Shown here: piece after piece, positions 1 through 8,213 of the stretch
Numbering within the stretch: the stretch's first letter is position 1
Layout of the letters: every line of letters begins with the position of its first letter
Assembly (NCBI RefSeq): GCF_001017435.1
Contig: NZ_CP011371.1
Location: 434,001 to 498,000, forward strand
Direction of reading: 5' to 3'
DNA from: Caldimonas brevitalea
GTDB taxonomy: Bacteria; Pseudomonadota; Gammaproteobacteria; Burkholderiales; Burkholderiaceae_C
Length of the DNA stretch: 64,000 nucleotides
The notes under the pieces: model-generated
What the model saw: the letters and a program-made list of their open reading frames with translations, nothing else
Database searches by the model: none
Told to the model about the DNA's origin: nothing
Made by a program: the position numbers and the translations under genes

Positions 1-70
1 GGTACCCGGTTACCGCGAAGGGAAGTGCCTGGCGTGCCGTTCATGTCGATCAGCGAGTTCGATAAAGCGC

Positions 71-622
71 CTAACCTCCGTCATCACCCGCCGCGGAAGG
101 CCCTCGCGTGAGTGAATCTTGTAGGGCTTTGAGTGCGCGCAAATCCTTGGTCTGACGGTAGGCCAGAAAGAACATCGAGACGACCGCGACCGCACAAACC
201 ATTGCCGCGACAAACGTTGCCCAAGGCCCGGCAGCGTCAGCGGCAGCGAATCTTTTGCTGTTCAAGATGAAGCCAAACAGGACCACGGCAACCATCACCC
301 CGACAAGCGCGGAGCGCCGCGTCTCGCGATCGTCTGGCCCAACAATCCGCTGACTACCGTGTTCGACCCAGCCGACCAGCGTGCGCCAGTTACCGGGGGT
401 GCGTAAAAGTGCTGTGACCGTCGCTCCCGCCTCCAGTTCTGGCCACCCATCCACCTCGACGTTAAAGTAGCGCTTCCCGGCAGATTCAAAGCCAAACAAC
501 GTGTACTTGGGACCGCTTCGGCCGCGGGTTAGCCTCTGCACGTCGAAGACTCTGTCGAAGGTGACGACGACGGACTGCACGGTTCTCTCGCTGAAGGGGT
601 TAGGGTTCAGTCGATGGGCCAT
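71..622 (-). CDS. Hypothetical two-TM membrane protein
   Basis: Protein of about 183 residues that I do not recognise. The N-terminal part (about 110 residues) is soluble and beta-rich in appearance. Two hydrophobic stretches follow (around VGVMVAVVLFGFIL and WATFVAAMVCAVAVVSMFF), then a short charged tail, so it is probably an inner-membrane protein. I chose the ATG giving MAHRLNPNPF; an upstream in-frame start at 670 would add 16 residues rich in Pro/Arg/Asn that look untranslated. It lies outside the left end of the IS66 element. The function is unknown. Confidence 0.55.
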   Translation of the reverse strand: MAHRLNPNPFSERTVQSVVVTFDRVFDVQRLTRGRSGPKYTLFGFESAGKRYFNVEVDGWPELEAGATVTALLRTPGNWRTLVGWVEHGSQRIVGPDDRETRRSALVGVMVAVVLFGFILNSKRFAAADAAGPWATFVAAMVCAVAVVSMFFLAYRQTKDLRALKALQDSLTRGPSAAGDDGG

Positions 623-670
623 CGCAGCGACCGGCCGCGAATAGGGGTTGGGGTTCCTCCACGGTGGCAT

Positions 671-980
671 TGTCAGGTAGCGCGCCCCGCAAGAACTGAA
701 TTACAGAGTCATCGAGAGTTGCTCCCCACATTGGCACGGCCTCAAAGGCCGAGTTTCAGTACGCCCCCCCCAGCAAGGCGACCTGAGCCTGACCCTCACG
801 TTCATCTAACAGAGCAATTGCAGACGATCTTGGAGGAGCAGAGAGGGTGAGATTACCGGTGTGAGCAACGGCTCACCGCCTCGACCTCTCCGCAAGGACG
901 ATACAGCGAGCGAAGCCCGGTGATCTCATTGCCTCGAGGGCAAGGGCGGCGGGGAATACCAGATCACATGCGAAAAGATT
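671..980. other. Non-coding stretch before IS66
   Basis: About 310 bases between the divergent small membrane-protein gene and the left end of the IS66 element. Short open frames here show no recognisable protein features. No RNA gene or clear promoter was seen. Confidence 0.4.
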
Positions 981-1008
981 GTAAGCGTCGCCGGCTCACG
1001 CCTTGACG

Positions 1009-2556
1009 TCAGGCCGCTTGCAGTTCCTCGACGGCGCCGCGGTCCAGCAGGCTCGCGACGTTCCACGGCAGCAGCTCCGCCACACGGTCTACGCGGTGCT
1101 CGCCGATGTGTTCCAGCACATGCGCGAGGTACGCCTGCGGATCCAGCCCGTTCAGTTTGGCCGTTCCGATGAGACTATAAAGCGTTGCGGCGCGCTCACC
1201 GCCCGCGTCCGATCCGGCGAATAACCAGTTTTTCCTGCCTAGGGCCACGGCGCGGATTTCGCGCTCGGCCGCGTTGTTATCGATCTCCACCCGCCCGTCC
1301 TGCGCGTAGCGCACCAGCGCAGGCCAGCGACCCAGCGAGTAGCGAATCGCCCGGGCGAGTTCTGACTTCGATGAGGTGCCGGCCAGCACTCCGTCTAGCC
1401 ATCCCCGCAGCGCCTGCAGCTTCGGCACGGCATGCTCCTGCCGCACGCGCCACCTTTCCTCGGGCGGGCGGCCACGAATGTGCCGCTCGACCTCATACAG
1501 CTCGCCGATGCGCCGCAATGCCTCGTGGGCCTGCGGCGAATTCGTCGCCTGGTGTAGGTCGAAGAACTTGCGCCGCGCATGCGCCCAGCAGGCTGCCTCG
1601 ACCACGCGGCCTTGCTCGTACAGCGCCTCGAAGCCCGCATAGCCGTCGGCCTGCAGGACGCCGTTGAAGCGCTTCAGGTGTCCCTGTGGCCGCTCGCCCT
1701 TGCGGTCGGGCGAATACTGGAACCACACCGCCGGCGGCGCCTGGCTGCCCATCGGTCGCTCGTCCCGCACGTAGGCCCACAGCCGCCCGGTCTTCGTGCG
1801 TCCCTTGCCCGGCGCGAGCACGGCCACCGGGGTGTCGTCGGCGTGCAGCTTCTCGGCGCTGAGTACGTACTGCTGCAGCGCGTCCATCAACGGCTCCAGC
1901 AGGCGCGAGGAGCTGCCGACCCAGTCGGCCAACGTCGAGCGCTCCAGCTCCACGCCCTCGCGGGCGTAGATCTCGCTCTGCCGGTACAGGGGGAGGTGGT
2001 CAGCGAACTTGCTGACCAGCACGTGTGCCAGCAGGTTCACGCCGGCCAGGCCGCGAGCGATCGGGCGACTCGGTGCCGGCATCTGGACCAGGGTCTGGCA
2101 CCGCGGGCAGGAGTACTTCGGCCGCACATGCCGCACGACCTTGAAGCGCTGCGGCACCAGCTCCAGCACCTCGGCCACGTCCTCGCCGACGTAGCGCAGC
2201 TCTACGCCGCACTCGCTGCAGCTGCAGGCCGGCTCGTGGCGGACCGTCTCGCGCGGCAGGTGCGGCGGCAGTGACTTGCGTGCAGGGGGATGGTGTGCGG
2301 GTGCCGACGGCGCCCTGTTCTGCGCCTCGCCGTCCGGCAGCGCGCTGCAGCGGGTCTCGAGATCTTCGACCAGCAGCTCCAGCTGCTCGATGTGCTCCAG
2401 CCGCTCCGAGCTGGCGCCGAACTTGTCGCGCCTGAGCCGGGCGATCTCCAGCTTGAGCTTCTCCACCAGCAAGCGCTCCAGCAGCAGCTCGCGCTCGCGT
2501 TGTGCGAGGCGATCCTTGAGCGCTTCGTAGTCTTCGACGGAGATCGCGGCCACCAC
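1009..2556 (-). CDS. tnpC: IS66 family transposase TnpC
   Basis: DDE transposase of 515 residues, normal length for IS66 TnpC. The N-terminus is a leucine-rich coiled coil (about residues 8-70), followed by a zinc-finger-like region with paired cysteines (CSCSEC and CPRC), the catalytic core with DDTPV, and a C-terminal segment including NNAAEREIRA. It starts with tandem GTG codons and lies 53 bp downstream of tnpB. It appears intact. The damaged copy at 7144-10779 is closely similar except for an internal 4-codon deletion, a frameshift and a truncation. Confidence 0.95.
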   Translation of the reverse strand: MVAAISVEDYEALKDRLAQRERELLLERLLVEKLKLEIARLRRDKFGASSERLEHIEQLELLVEDLETRCSALPDGEAQNRAPSAPAHHPPARKSLPPHLPRETVRHEPACSCSECGVELRYVGEDVAEVLELVPQRFKVVRHVRPKYSCPRCQTLVQMPAPSRPIARGLAGVNLLAHVLVSKFADHLPLYRQSEIYAREGVELERSTLADWVGSSSRLLEPLMDALQQYVLSAEKLHADDTPVAVLAPGKGRTKTGRLWAYVRDERPMGSQAPPAVWFQYSPDRKGERPQGHLKRFNGVLQADGYAGFEALYEQGRVVEAACWAHARRKFFDLHQATNSPQAHEALRRIGELYEVERHIRGRPPEERWRVRQEHAVPKLQALRGWLDGVLAGTSSKSELARAIRYSLGRWPALVRYAQDGRVEIDNNAAEREIRAVALGRKNWLFAGSDAGGERAATLYSLIGTAKLNGLDPQAYLAHVLEHIGEHRVDRVAELLPWNVASLLDRGAVEELQAA

Positions 2557-2609
2557 CGTACTGTGCCAACGGCGAACTGCCCCCGCAACCCGATTGACTG
2601 TCGGTTACG

Positions 2610-2957
2610 TCACACCACCATCTCGGGCTGCCACGTCCGTGCGGGCATCCGCCAGTCGATGCCCTCCAGCAGCATCGACAGCTGTGCTGGCGTGAGCGAC
2701 ACAGCACCCGAGGTGGCCTGCGGCCAGACGAAGCGGCCGCGCTCCAGGCGTTTGCTCAACAGCAGCAGGCCCTGGCCGTCGAACCACAGCACCTTGATCA
2801 TGTCGCCGCGCTTGCCGCGGAAGACGAACACGTGGCCGGAGTACGGGTTGTCGGTCAACGCGGTCTGCACCAGGGCGGCCAAGCCGTCGAAGCCCTTGCG
2901 CATGTCGGTGTGGCCGGAGGCGATCCACACGCGCGTATTGGGCGGCAGGTCGAGCAT
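2610..2957 (-). CDS. tnpB: IS66 family accessory protein TnpB (Orf2)
   Basis: Protein of 115 residues with the typical IS66 Orf2 signature: an MLDLPPNTRVWIASG-type start, DMRKGFDGLA, then the FRGKRGDMIKVLWFDGQGL block. The ATG overlaps the tnpA stop as TGATG, so the two are translationally coupled; this overlap fixes the start. IS66 TnpB is needed with TnpA and TnpC for transposition, but its exact biochemical role is unsettled. Confidence 0.93.
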   Translation of the reverse strand: MLDLPPNTRVWIASGHTDMRKGFDGLAALVQTALTDNPYSGHVFVFRGKRGDMIKVLWFDGQGLLLLSKRLERGRFVWPQATSGAVSLTPAQLSMLLEGIDWRMPARTWQPEMVV

Positions 2958-3340
2958 CAGCGGCGGGCCTCGCTCACTGCACGCAATACCTCGCGCAGCG
3001 TGTCGGCGTCGACCTGGGGCGGCACAATGATCCGGGCGTCGTGGATCACGATCTCGATGGGAGCAGGCGCGGCTACCTGCTTCGCAGGAGGCGCGCGGTC
3101 GCAGAGGTTCACCGGCAGCAGCGCCGGAGGCAAGGCAACACGGCCCTGCGGCCGCTCCTTGCACCAGCGCCGCGCCAGGTTCGCGTTGACCCCGTACCTC
3201 AGCGCGACGCCCGAGAGAGAAGCGCCCGGTTCGCGGCAAGCGTCGACCACCGTCTGCTTGAAGTCCTCAGCATGCGAGCGTCGCTTACGAGGCGAGCGGG
3301 CCGCACTCTTGCCACTCTTGTTAGCGTCCACTATGTCCAT
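2957..3340 (-). CDS. tnpA: IS66 family TnpA (HTH accessory protein)
   Basis: Protein of 127 residues starting MDIVDANKSG. It has a basic segment (SPRKRRSHAEDFK) leading into a helix-turn-helix (GVALRYGVNANLARRW), as in IS66 Orf1 proteins. The C-terminal half is Pro/Ala-rich and ends with VDADTLREVLRAV. The stop overlaps the tnpB start by one base. An upstream start at 3376 is possible but would extend toward the element end without family support. Confidence 0.9.
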   Translation of the reverse strand: MDIVDANKSGKSAARSPRKRRSHAEDFKQTVVDACREPGASLSGVALRYGVNANLARRWCKERPQGRVALPPALLPVNLCDRAPPAKQVAAPAPIEIVIHDARIIVPPQVDADTLREVLRAVSEARR

Positions 3341-3613
3341 AGCGGGAACTATCCAAGGTCCGCGAAACAGGATCAATGCGCCCAGACCGGACGGCTACCG
3401 TACGTGTCAATCAGCAGATGGTGATCGCAAGGTCGGGCCCGGCAGCGATTTTCACGCTCGCTGGGGCCCCCTCATTCGTCGACGCCCAGGGCGTGGCAAC
3501 CTACGCTTTCGCCGCAAAGCGGTCCTCTGGCTTTGATCTAATCTGGCCGTTAGCGAGTAGTGGCATCCACAAGCACCCGGCGAAGTCGCACCACGGGGCT
3601 GCCCGGTGCGCCT

Positions 3614-4765
3614 TTACGCGCGCCCCCGAGCGTGCACCGGCACTCGCTGCAGATGGCGCAACAGGTCGTCGCCGAACTGCTCGGCCGACGCATACCGCTT
3701 GGCTGGATCTTTTCGCAGCGCCATCGAGACTACGGCGTCTACGTCGCCGCGCAGCCGGCGGCGTTCCTCGATCGGCACCGAGGCCACTCGACTCGGTGCT
3801 CGAGGCCTGGTTTCGCAGATCGCTTTGGCGAGCTCGTAGTCGCTGCCGGGAGATGCACTCGGGTAGGGCGTGGTGCAGGTCAACAAACGGTACAGCACAA
3901 CGCCGAGCGAATAGATGTCGCTGGCCGGCGTGATCTTGCCGCCACGCACTTGCTCTGGGCTGGCGTAGGCCAGCGTCAATAACCGCTCGGCGGTGTGCGT
4001 AACGGGGTTTGAGCTGCTGTCTGCTAGGGCGATGCGCTTAGCGGCGCCGAAGTCAAGGAGCTTTACGGTGCCGTCGTGAGTCACCAGAATGTTGCTTGGT
4101 TTCAGATCGCGGTGGATGACTCCCTTTACATGGGCATAGTGGACCACCTGGCAGACAGTGCGGAATAACTTCAGCCGCTGCCCAACCGTCAACCGCTGTC
4201 GCTCGACATAGATGTCGATCGGCTCTCCGGCGACCAGCTCCATCACAAAGTACGGGTGGCCGTCATGGGTAACGCCGCCGCCGAAGACCTTGGCGAGATT
4301 GGGATGGTCCAGGCTTGCCAGAATCTGCCGTTCCGCGCGAAATCGTGAAACTGCGTGATGGCGGTAGAAGCTGTCGCGCATCATCTTGACGGCGACCTGT
4401 TGCTCGTACTGCCCGTCAACCCGTTCGGCCCGGTAGACCTCACCCATGCCGCCGCAACCGATCAACGCGACGATGCGGTAAGGCCCGAGCTGACGGCCAA
4501 TGCGCGACTGACCGCATGCCTCCTCCAGGATCCGCTCGAGCGCACAAATAGGCTGATCGAGCGGACTGCTGCGGGCAGAAGCTGCGTCCAGCAGCGATCG
4601 CAATTCTTCAGCAACCTTCCTGTCGTCCGCCGCCACCCTGGCGATCACGGCTGGGCGCTGCTCGGTCGACATCTCCAGCGCCTCGGCCAGCAGTTGCGAG
4701 ACGACGCGCCACTGGGCCGCCTCTAGGGTGGCGTGAACGGTCCTCAGGGGCTCGTGCACGTGCAT
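3614..4765 (-). CDS. Ser/Thr protein kinase, probably C-terminally truncated
   Basis: Hanks-type kinase of 383 residues. An N-terminal helical segment of about 90 residues precedes the catalytic domain, as in Burkholderiales and planctomycete-like cytosolic STPKs. Visible motifs: glycine loop IGCGGMGEV (102-110), VAVK lysine K127, alpha-C Glu near 145, HRDLKPSN with D220, and DFG 238-240, so it should be catalytically competent. The protein stops just after the kinase domain (VPVHARGRA). Relatives usually continue into a transmembrane helix and TPR or beta-propeller sensor region, so the 3' part is probably lost. The stop lies about 210 bp from the IS66 right end, which fits IS-associated erosion. 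Its substrate is unknown. Confidence 0.88.
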   Translation of the reverse strand: MHVHEPLRTVHATLEAAQWRVVSQLLAEALEMSTEQRPAVIARVAADDRKVAEELRSLLDAASARSSPLDQPICALERILEEACGQSRIGRQLGPYRIVALIGCGGMGEVYRAERVDGQYEQQVAVKMMRDSFYRHHAVSRFRAERQILASLDHPNLAKVFGGGVTHDGHPYFVMELVAGEPIDIYVERQRLTVGQRLKLFRTVCQVVHYAHVKGVIHRDLKPSNILVTHDGTVKLLDFGAAKRIALADSSSNPVTHTAERLLTLAYASPEQVRGGKITPASDIYSLGVVLYRLLTCTTPYPSASPGSDYELAKAICETRPRAPSRVASVPIEERRRLRGDVDAVVSMALRKDPAKRYASAEQFGDDLLRHLQRVPVHARGRA

Positions 4766-4991
4766 CGGTGATCTCCTTGATCAGACTTATCCTTCGCACC
4801 ATGGCGAGATGGGTTTGCGTCTCAGCAGCGGCGTCCCCAGCGACACACCGGCAATGTCATCGCACTGTCTGCGCGTAAAGGAAGACGTGGAGGGACGGTC
4901 AGCTCTTTGTCTCGCATTGAGCTTGCATTGAAGCTGTACGGGTTTCAGAATGCCAGCGTCCGTCCCGACATCTTTCGGGACTTACCGGTCA

Positions 4992-5969
4992 ATGGTCGAC
5001 TTCACCATCCTCGTCTTGCCTATGGCCATGGGGGCCAGCGTTACCTTGACGCTTGACATCCTGTCGACAGCTGCCGGACTGTCCGCTCGTATAGGCACCG
5101 CGCAGCCGACTTGGCGGTTCTACTCGCCCGGGGTGGAGCGGCCGACGCAGCTCACCGGGGGCGTGCAGATCGATGCCGATCCCTTACCCAGGACCGTTCG
5201 AGCCGGTGGCTCAACCTGGGTGGTGCCGGGGCTGCCTTTGGAGAGCGCTTGCGAGGTAGCTGACCGCTTTGCACAGCAGGATGCGCTGCGTGCGGTTCAC
5301 GCGCTCGAGGTGCAGGCGCGGGAAGGCGCGACGGTGGCTGCGTCCTGCTCGTCCGTGTTCCTGCTCCAGGCGGCCGGCTTGCTGAAGGATAAGAAGGTCA
5401 CCACCGCGTGGTGGCTTGCACCATATTTGCAGCAACTCGAGCCGCGTTGCCAGGTTGATGCGGGTCGACTGGTGGTCGCCGATGGGAATATCGTGACAGG
5501 AGGCGCGGCTCTTTCGCAAGGCGACCTGATGCTGCAACTTCTGCGCATGCGCTTCGGCACAGCGCTCGCTGACGCAGTGTCCCGTGTCCTAGTGCTGGAC
5601 CGGCGGCAGGCGCAAGGGCCCTACATCGTGCCCGCCATGCTCGCGAATGGAAACGAACTGATCGCAAAGCTCACAGCCCGTATCGACTTAGCGCTGCCGC
5701 GTCCGCCGAGCGTCGCGGACCTTGCAATCGAATTCGGGATGTCGGAAAGAACCTTGGCACGCCATGTCCGTGCGGCCACGGGTAGCAGCACTTTGGCACT
5801 CATCCAAAGTGTTCGAGTGAACAAGGCCAGAATGCTGCTGGAAACCAGCAGGCTGACAGTCGAGCAGGTGGCCGAACGAGTGGGATACGCTGACGCCACA
5901 GCGCTGCACCGGCTGATGCTCAAGGTGGCAGGAGCCACTCCCCGGCAGTTTCGGCCGACAGCGCGCTGA
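4992..5969 (+). CDS. AraC-family regulator with GlxA/DJ-1-like N-terminus
   Basis: Transcription regulator of about 325 residues. The N-terminal two thirds is an amidotransferase-like (DJ-1/PfpI, GlxA type) domain: the first strand FTILVLPMAMG follows the chosen ATG, and the nucleophile-elbow region reads VAASCSSVFLLQAAG with the Cys retained. The C-terminus has two AraC helix-turn-helix motifs (LAIEFGMSERTLARHV and VAERVGYADATALHR). An in-frame ATG at 4950 adds 14 residues and cannot be excluded. GlxA-type regulators usually control nitrogen or amine catabolism, but no target operon is adjacent, so the ligand is unknown. It is divergent from the kinase across about 225 bp. Confidence 0.88.
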   Translation: MVDFTILVLPMAMGASVTLTLDILSTAAGLSARIGTAQPTWRFYSPGVERPTQLTGGVQIDADPLPRTVRAGGSTWVVPGLPLESACEVADRFAQQDALRAVHALEVQAREGATVAASCSSVFLLQAAGLLKDKKVTTAWWLAPYLQQLEPRCQVDAGRLVVADGNIVTGGAALSQGDLMLQLLRMRFGTALADAVSRVLVLDRRQAQGPYIVPAMLANGNELIAKLTARIDLALPRPPSVADLAIEFGMSERTLARHVRAATGSSTLALIQSVRVNKARMLLETSRLTVEQVAERVGYADATALHRLMLKVAGATPRQFRPTAR

Positions 5970-6062
5970 GCGGGAATGGAGCCTGGATCCGCAAGCGAGG
6001 AACTGCAGGCGGCTTGATGGCAATGCTCGAGACGCTGGCCCTCACCTACGTCGGATTGCAAC

Positions 6063-6667
6063 ATGGCAGCAAGCGATTTTGATCTCCAACTCGTCGAACT
6101 TCAGAAGAAGTCCGTCGGCCGCTTGATTAGCGCCGATATCTTTGATGCTGCGCATTCGCGGAGCTAAAAGCGTACCTTTGCGAGAAGGCGGAGCTGATCA
6201 AGGATGAGCACGTCGTCTCTAATCAGGTTGTCGCGTGCCTCTTGGAGGCTGCCGCGGCGATCGAGGGCCGGATCGACTGGGTCCCGGGGGCCAAGAGAAA
6301 TGCGCACCTGATTGCAGAGTTCCACATGCTCCTAGGACTCATCGCCATAGGCGAAGGCTGCAACGATCGGCGACCCGACGTTCGCCTTGTAGTGTCGAGA
6401 GAGGCCGAGGCGTTTCATCTCGTGCTGGGCGGAATGCGCATGGCCGGCGTTACTCTGCCGGACTTGGGCGTATTCGTGCAACCGGGCGGCGTTACGCTCG
6501 ACTACCCTATGGGTTCCGAGTGGGGGGAGATGCAGATCGAAGCATTCGTCAAGCTGCTAAGGCTGCTGACTGCTTCTGGAGGCAGTATCTCCGTGCCGTG
6601 GTGGGGTGCTGCTGGTGACCGAGCATTCAAGGCAGCAGTTCAAGGCCCTCAGGGTTCGTCGAGCTAA
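6063..6667 (+). pseudogene. Frameshifted hypothetical gene
   Basis: An ATG at 6063 opens a coding-like frame (MAASDFDLQLVELQKKS) that terminates at a TAA near 6167. In the next frame the protein continues without interruption from about FAELKAYLCEKAELIKDEH to SVPWWGAAGDRAF and a stop at 6665-6667. The shift point is near 6150. The reconstructed protein of about 200 residues is soluble and unrecognised, with an alternating helix and strand pattern. Whether the shift is a real mutation, a sequencing error or programmed cannot be told; no slippery heptamer is obvious. Confidence 0.55.
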
Positions 6668-6700
6668 CATTACCTGAGCTTCCCTGACGCCGTTGATCCC

Positions 6701-7000
6701 ATGGACCTTTCGCCAATAATCGCCTGGCTGGTGCCACTTGCTGGGATACTTGCTTCTGCCGCGTATGGCGTGCGATGTGCAGCGACTGAAAGACCGTCGT
6801 TCTGGGGGGCGGCCCTTGCCACGGCGATTTTGCTCGGAGTCGTCCTCACATTCTTGCAGGTCGTACTCCACCAGGTATGCATTGATGCCCACTTTTGCGA
6901 ATATCGAGGCGACGGCAACATGAGCTACTGGTTCCAGTCATTCTTTGCCATTCCTGTCTTCTGGCTGGTTGCCGGCACCGCCTGGCAACTGAGGCGTTGA
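6701..7000 (+). CDS. Small hypothetical membrane protein
   Basis: Protein of 99 residues with three predicted membrane segments (about residues 6-26, 36-58 and 77-95). A loop in the middle carries two cysteines (VCIDAHFCEY) that could form a periplasmic disulfide. It starts 33 bp after the stop of the frameshifted gene and could share its transcript. It ends just before the truncated IS66 copy. No family was recognised. Confidence 0.55.
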   Translation: MDLSPIIAWLVPLAGILASAAYGVRCAATERPSFWGAALATAILLGVVLTFLQVVLHQVCIDAHFCEYRGDGNMSYWFQSFFAIPVFWLVAGTAWQLRR

Positions 7001-7143
7001 AGGGCTCACCCTCAATTTCATGATTCGCTGGAGGGCATCGACTGGCGGATGCCTGCACGGACGTGGCAGCCGCAGATGGCGGTGTGAGGTAACCGACGGG
7101 CAATGCGGTTGCGATGGGGCCCGGCCGTTGGCACAGTACGGCA

Positions 7144-7318
7144 GTGGCCCCGATCTCCGTCGAAGACTACGAAGCGCTCAAGGACCGCCTCGCGCAACGC
7201 GAGTGCGAGCTGCTGCTGGAGCGTCTGCTGGTGGAGAAGCTCAAGCTGGAGATCGCCCGGCTCAAGCGCAACAAGTTCGGCGTCAGCTCGGAGCGCCTGG
7301 AACACATCGAGCAGCTGG
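7144..7318 (+). pseudogene. tnpC: IS66 tnpC, 5' fragment
   Basis: First roughly 58 codons of a second tnpC, starting GTG at 7144 (VAPISVEDYEALK). It differs from the intact copy by scattered substitutions (for example LKRNKFGVSS in place of LRRDKFGASS). The frame ends in IS21 sequence immediately after EHIEQL. The matching 3' part resumes at 9640. Confidence 0.9.
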
Positions 7319-7355
7319 TGTCAAGGGCATTTCAACTTTCCCCAGCCGCGGCAAC

Positions 7356-8213
7356 CTAAATTTCCCCACCCGGTTGTGAACCCTCGTTGTCTTGGGTCCT
7401 GATCAGTCCGGCCTTCAGCTTGTCCTTGAGTCGGTAGGAGTTGCCTCGGATGTTCAGCGTGACGGCGTGGTGCAGGAGCCGGTCAAGGATGGCCGTGGCG
7501 ATGATCCGGTCACCGAAGACGTCACCCCACGCCGAGAAGCTCTGGTTGCTGGTCAGGATCATGGGCCCCCGCTCGTAACGGCGGCTGATCAGCTGGAAGA
7601 ACAGGTTTGCACCCAGCCGGTCAATGGGCAGGTAGCCGATCTCATCGATGATCAGCAACCGAGGCGTGGCGTAGACCTTGAGCTTCTCCTCAAGGCGGCC
7701 TTCGGCATGCGCCTTGGTCAGCACGGAGATCAAGTTGGCCGCCGTCGTGAACAGCACCCTGTAGCCGTTGGCGATGGCCTTGAGCCCAAGTGAGACCGCC
7801 AGATGCGTCTTGCCCACGCCCGGTGGGCCGAGCACGATGACGTTGTCGCCGTGCTCGATGAAGTGGCAACTTGCCAGGGTATGGACCTGCTTGCGGTCGA
7901 TCGAGGGCTGGTAGTCGAACTCGAAGGTCTCGAGCGGTTTGACGAAGGGCAGTCGGGCCATCGCCGTGCGCATGGCGATGTTCTTGCTCGTCTTGGCCGC
8001 AACCTCCTCGCCGAGCACCTGCTCGAGGAACTCGGCATACGGCAGTTCCTGGGCCGCAGCGTGCTGCAGCAGTGCCTCCAGCCGCTCGCCGCTTTTGAGC
8101 AGTCGCAGCTTGCGCAGGTGCTCACCAAGCCGCTCCAGCTGCGCGGGGGTTGTCATCGCTGACGGCGGCATCATCGCCTCAGCGATCTTGGGGGTACGGG
8201 TGGTCGTGCTCAT
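7356..8213 (-). CDS. istB: IS21 family helper ATPase IstB
   Basis: AAA+ ATPase of 285 residues that acts as regulator of IstA in IS21 transposition. Walker A is GPPGVGKT, Walker B is LLIIDEIGYLP, and the N-terminus has the usual IstB helical region. The ATG at 8213 overlaps the istA stop as TGATG; a GTG one codon earlier is an alternative. The start MSTTTRTPKI has no obvious separate promoter, so expression should depend on istA translation. Confidence 0.95.
   Translation of the reverse strand: MSTTTRTPKIAEAMMPPSAMTTPAQLERLGEHLRKLRLLKSGERLEALLQHAAAQELPYAEFLEQVLGEEVAAKTSKNIAMRTAMARLPFVKPLETFEFDYQPSIDRKQVHTLASCHFIEHGDNVIVLGPPGVGKTHLAVSLGLKAIANGYRVLFTTAANLISVLTKAHAEGRLEEKLKVYATPRLLIIDEIGYLPIDRLGANLFFQLISRRYERGPMILTSNQSFSAWGDVFGDRIIATAILDRLLHHAVTLNIRGNSYRLKDKLKAGLIRTQDNEGSQPGGEI

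Larger units (their letters stand above)
981..3403 (-). mobile_element. IS66-family insertion sequence, apparently complete
   Basis: Complete tnpA-tnpB-tnpC set in IS66 order, read on the minus strand. The left end starts with GTAAGCGTCGCCGGC at 981, the usual IS66 terminus. On the other side the reverse complement of about 3390-3403 (GTACGGTAGCCGTC) is an imperfect match and is my best right end. The 8-bp flanks (973-980 and 3404-3411) are not identical, so no target duplication is visible. Either the right boundary is slightly wrong or the flanks rearranged. A second, damaged copy of a near-identical element lies inverted at 7028-10779. Confidence 0.75.

Noticed and set aside
981..3403. 8-bp target-site duplication for IS66 copy 1
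   Set aside because: The octamers beside the proposed ends differ, so none can be claimed; the right end is only approximate.
3404..7027. Composite transposon between the two IS66 copies
   Set aside because: Copy 2 lacks its inner end (tnpA and most of tnpB) and its outer end, and no flanking duplication was found. Inversion between copies remains possible.
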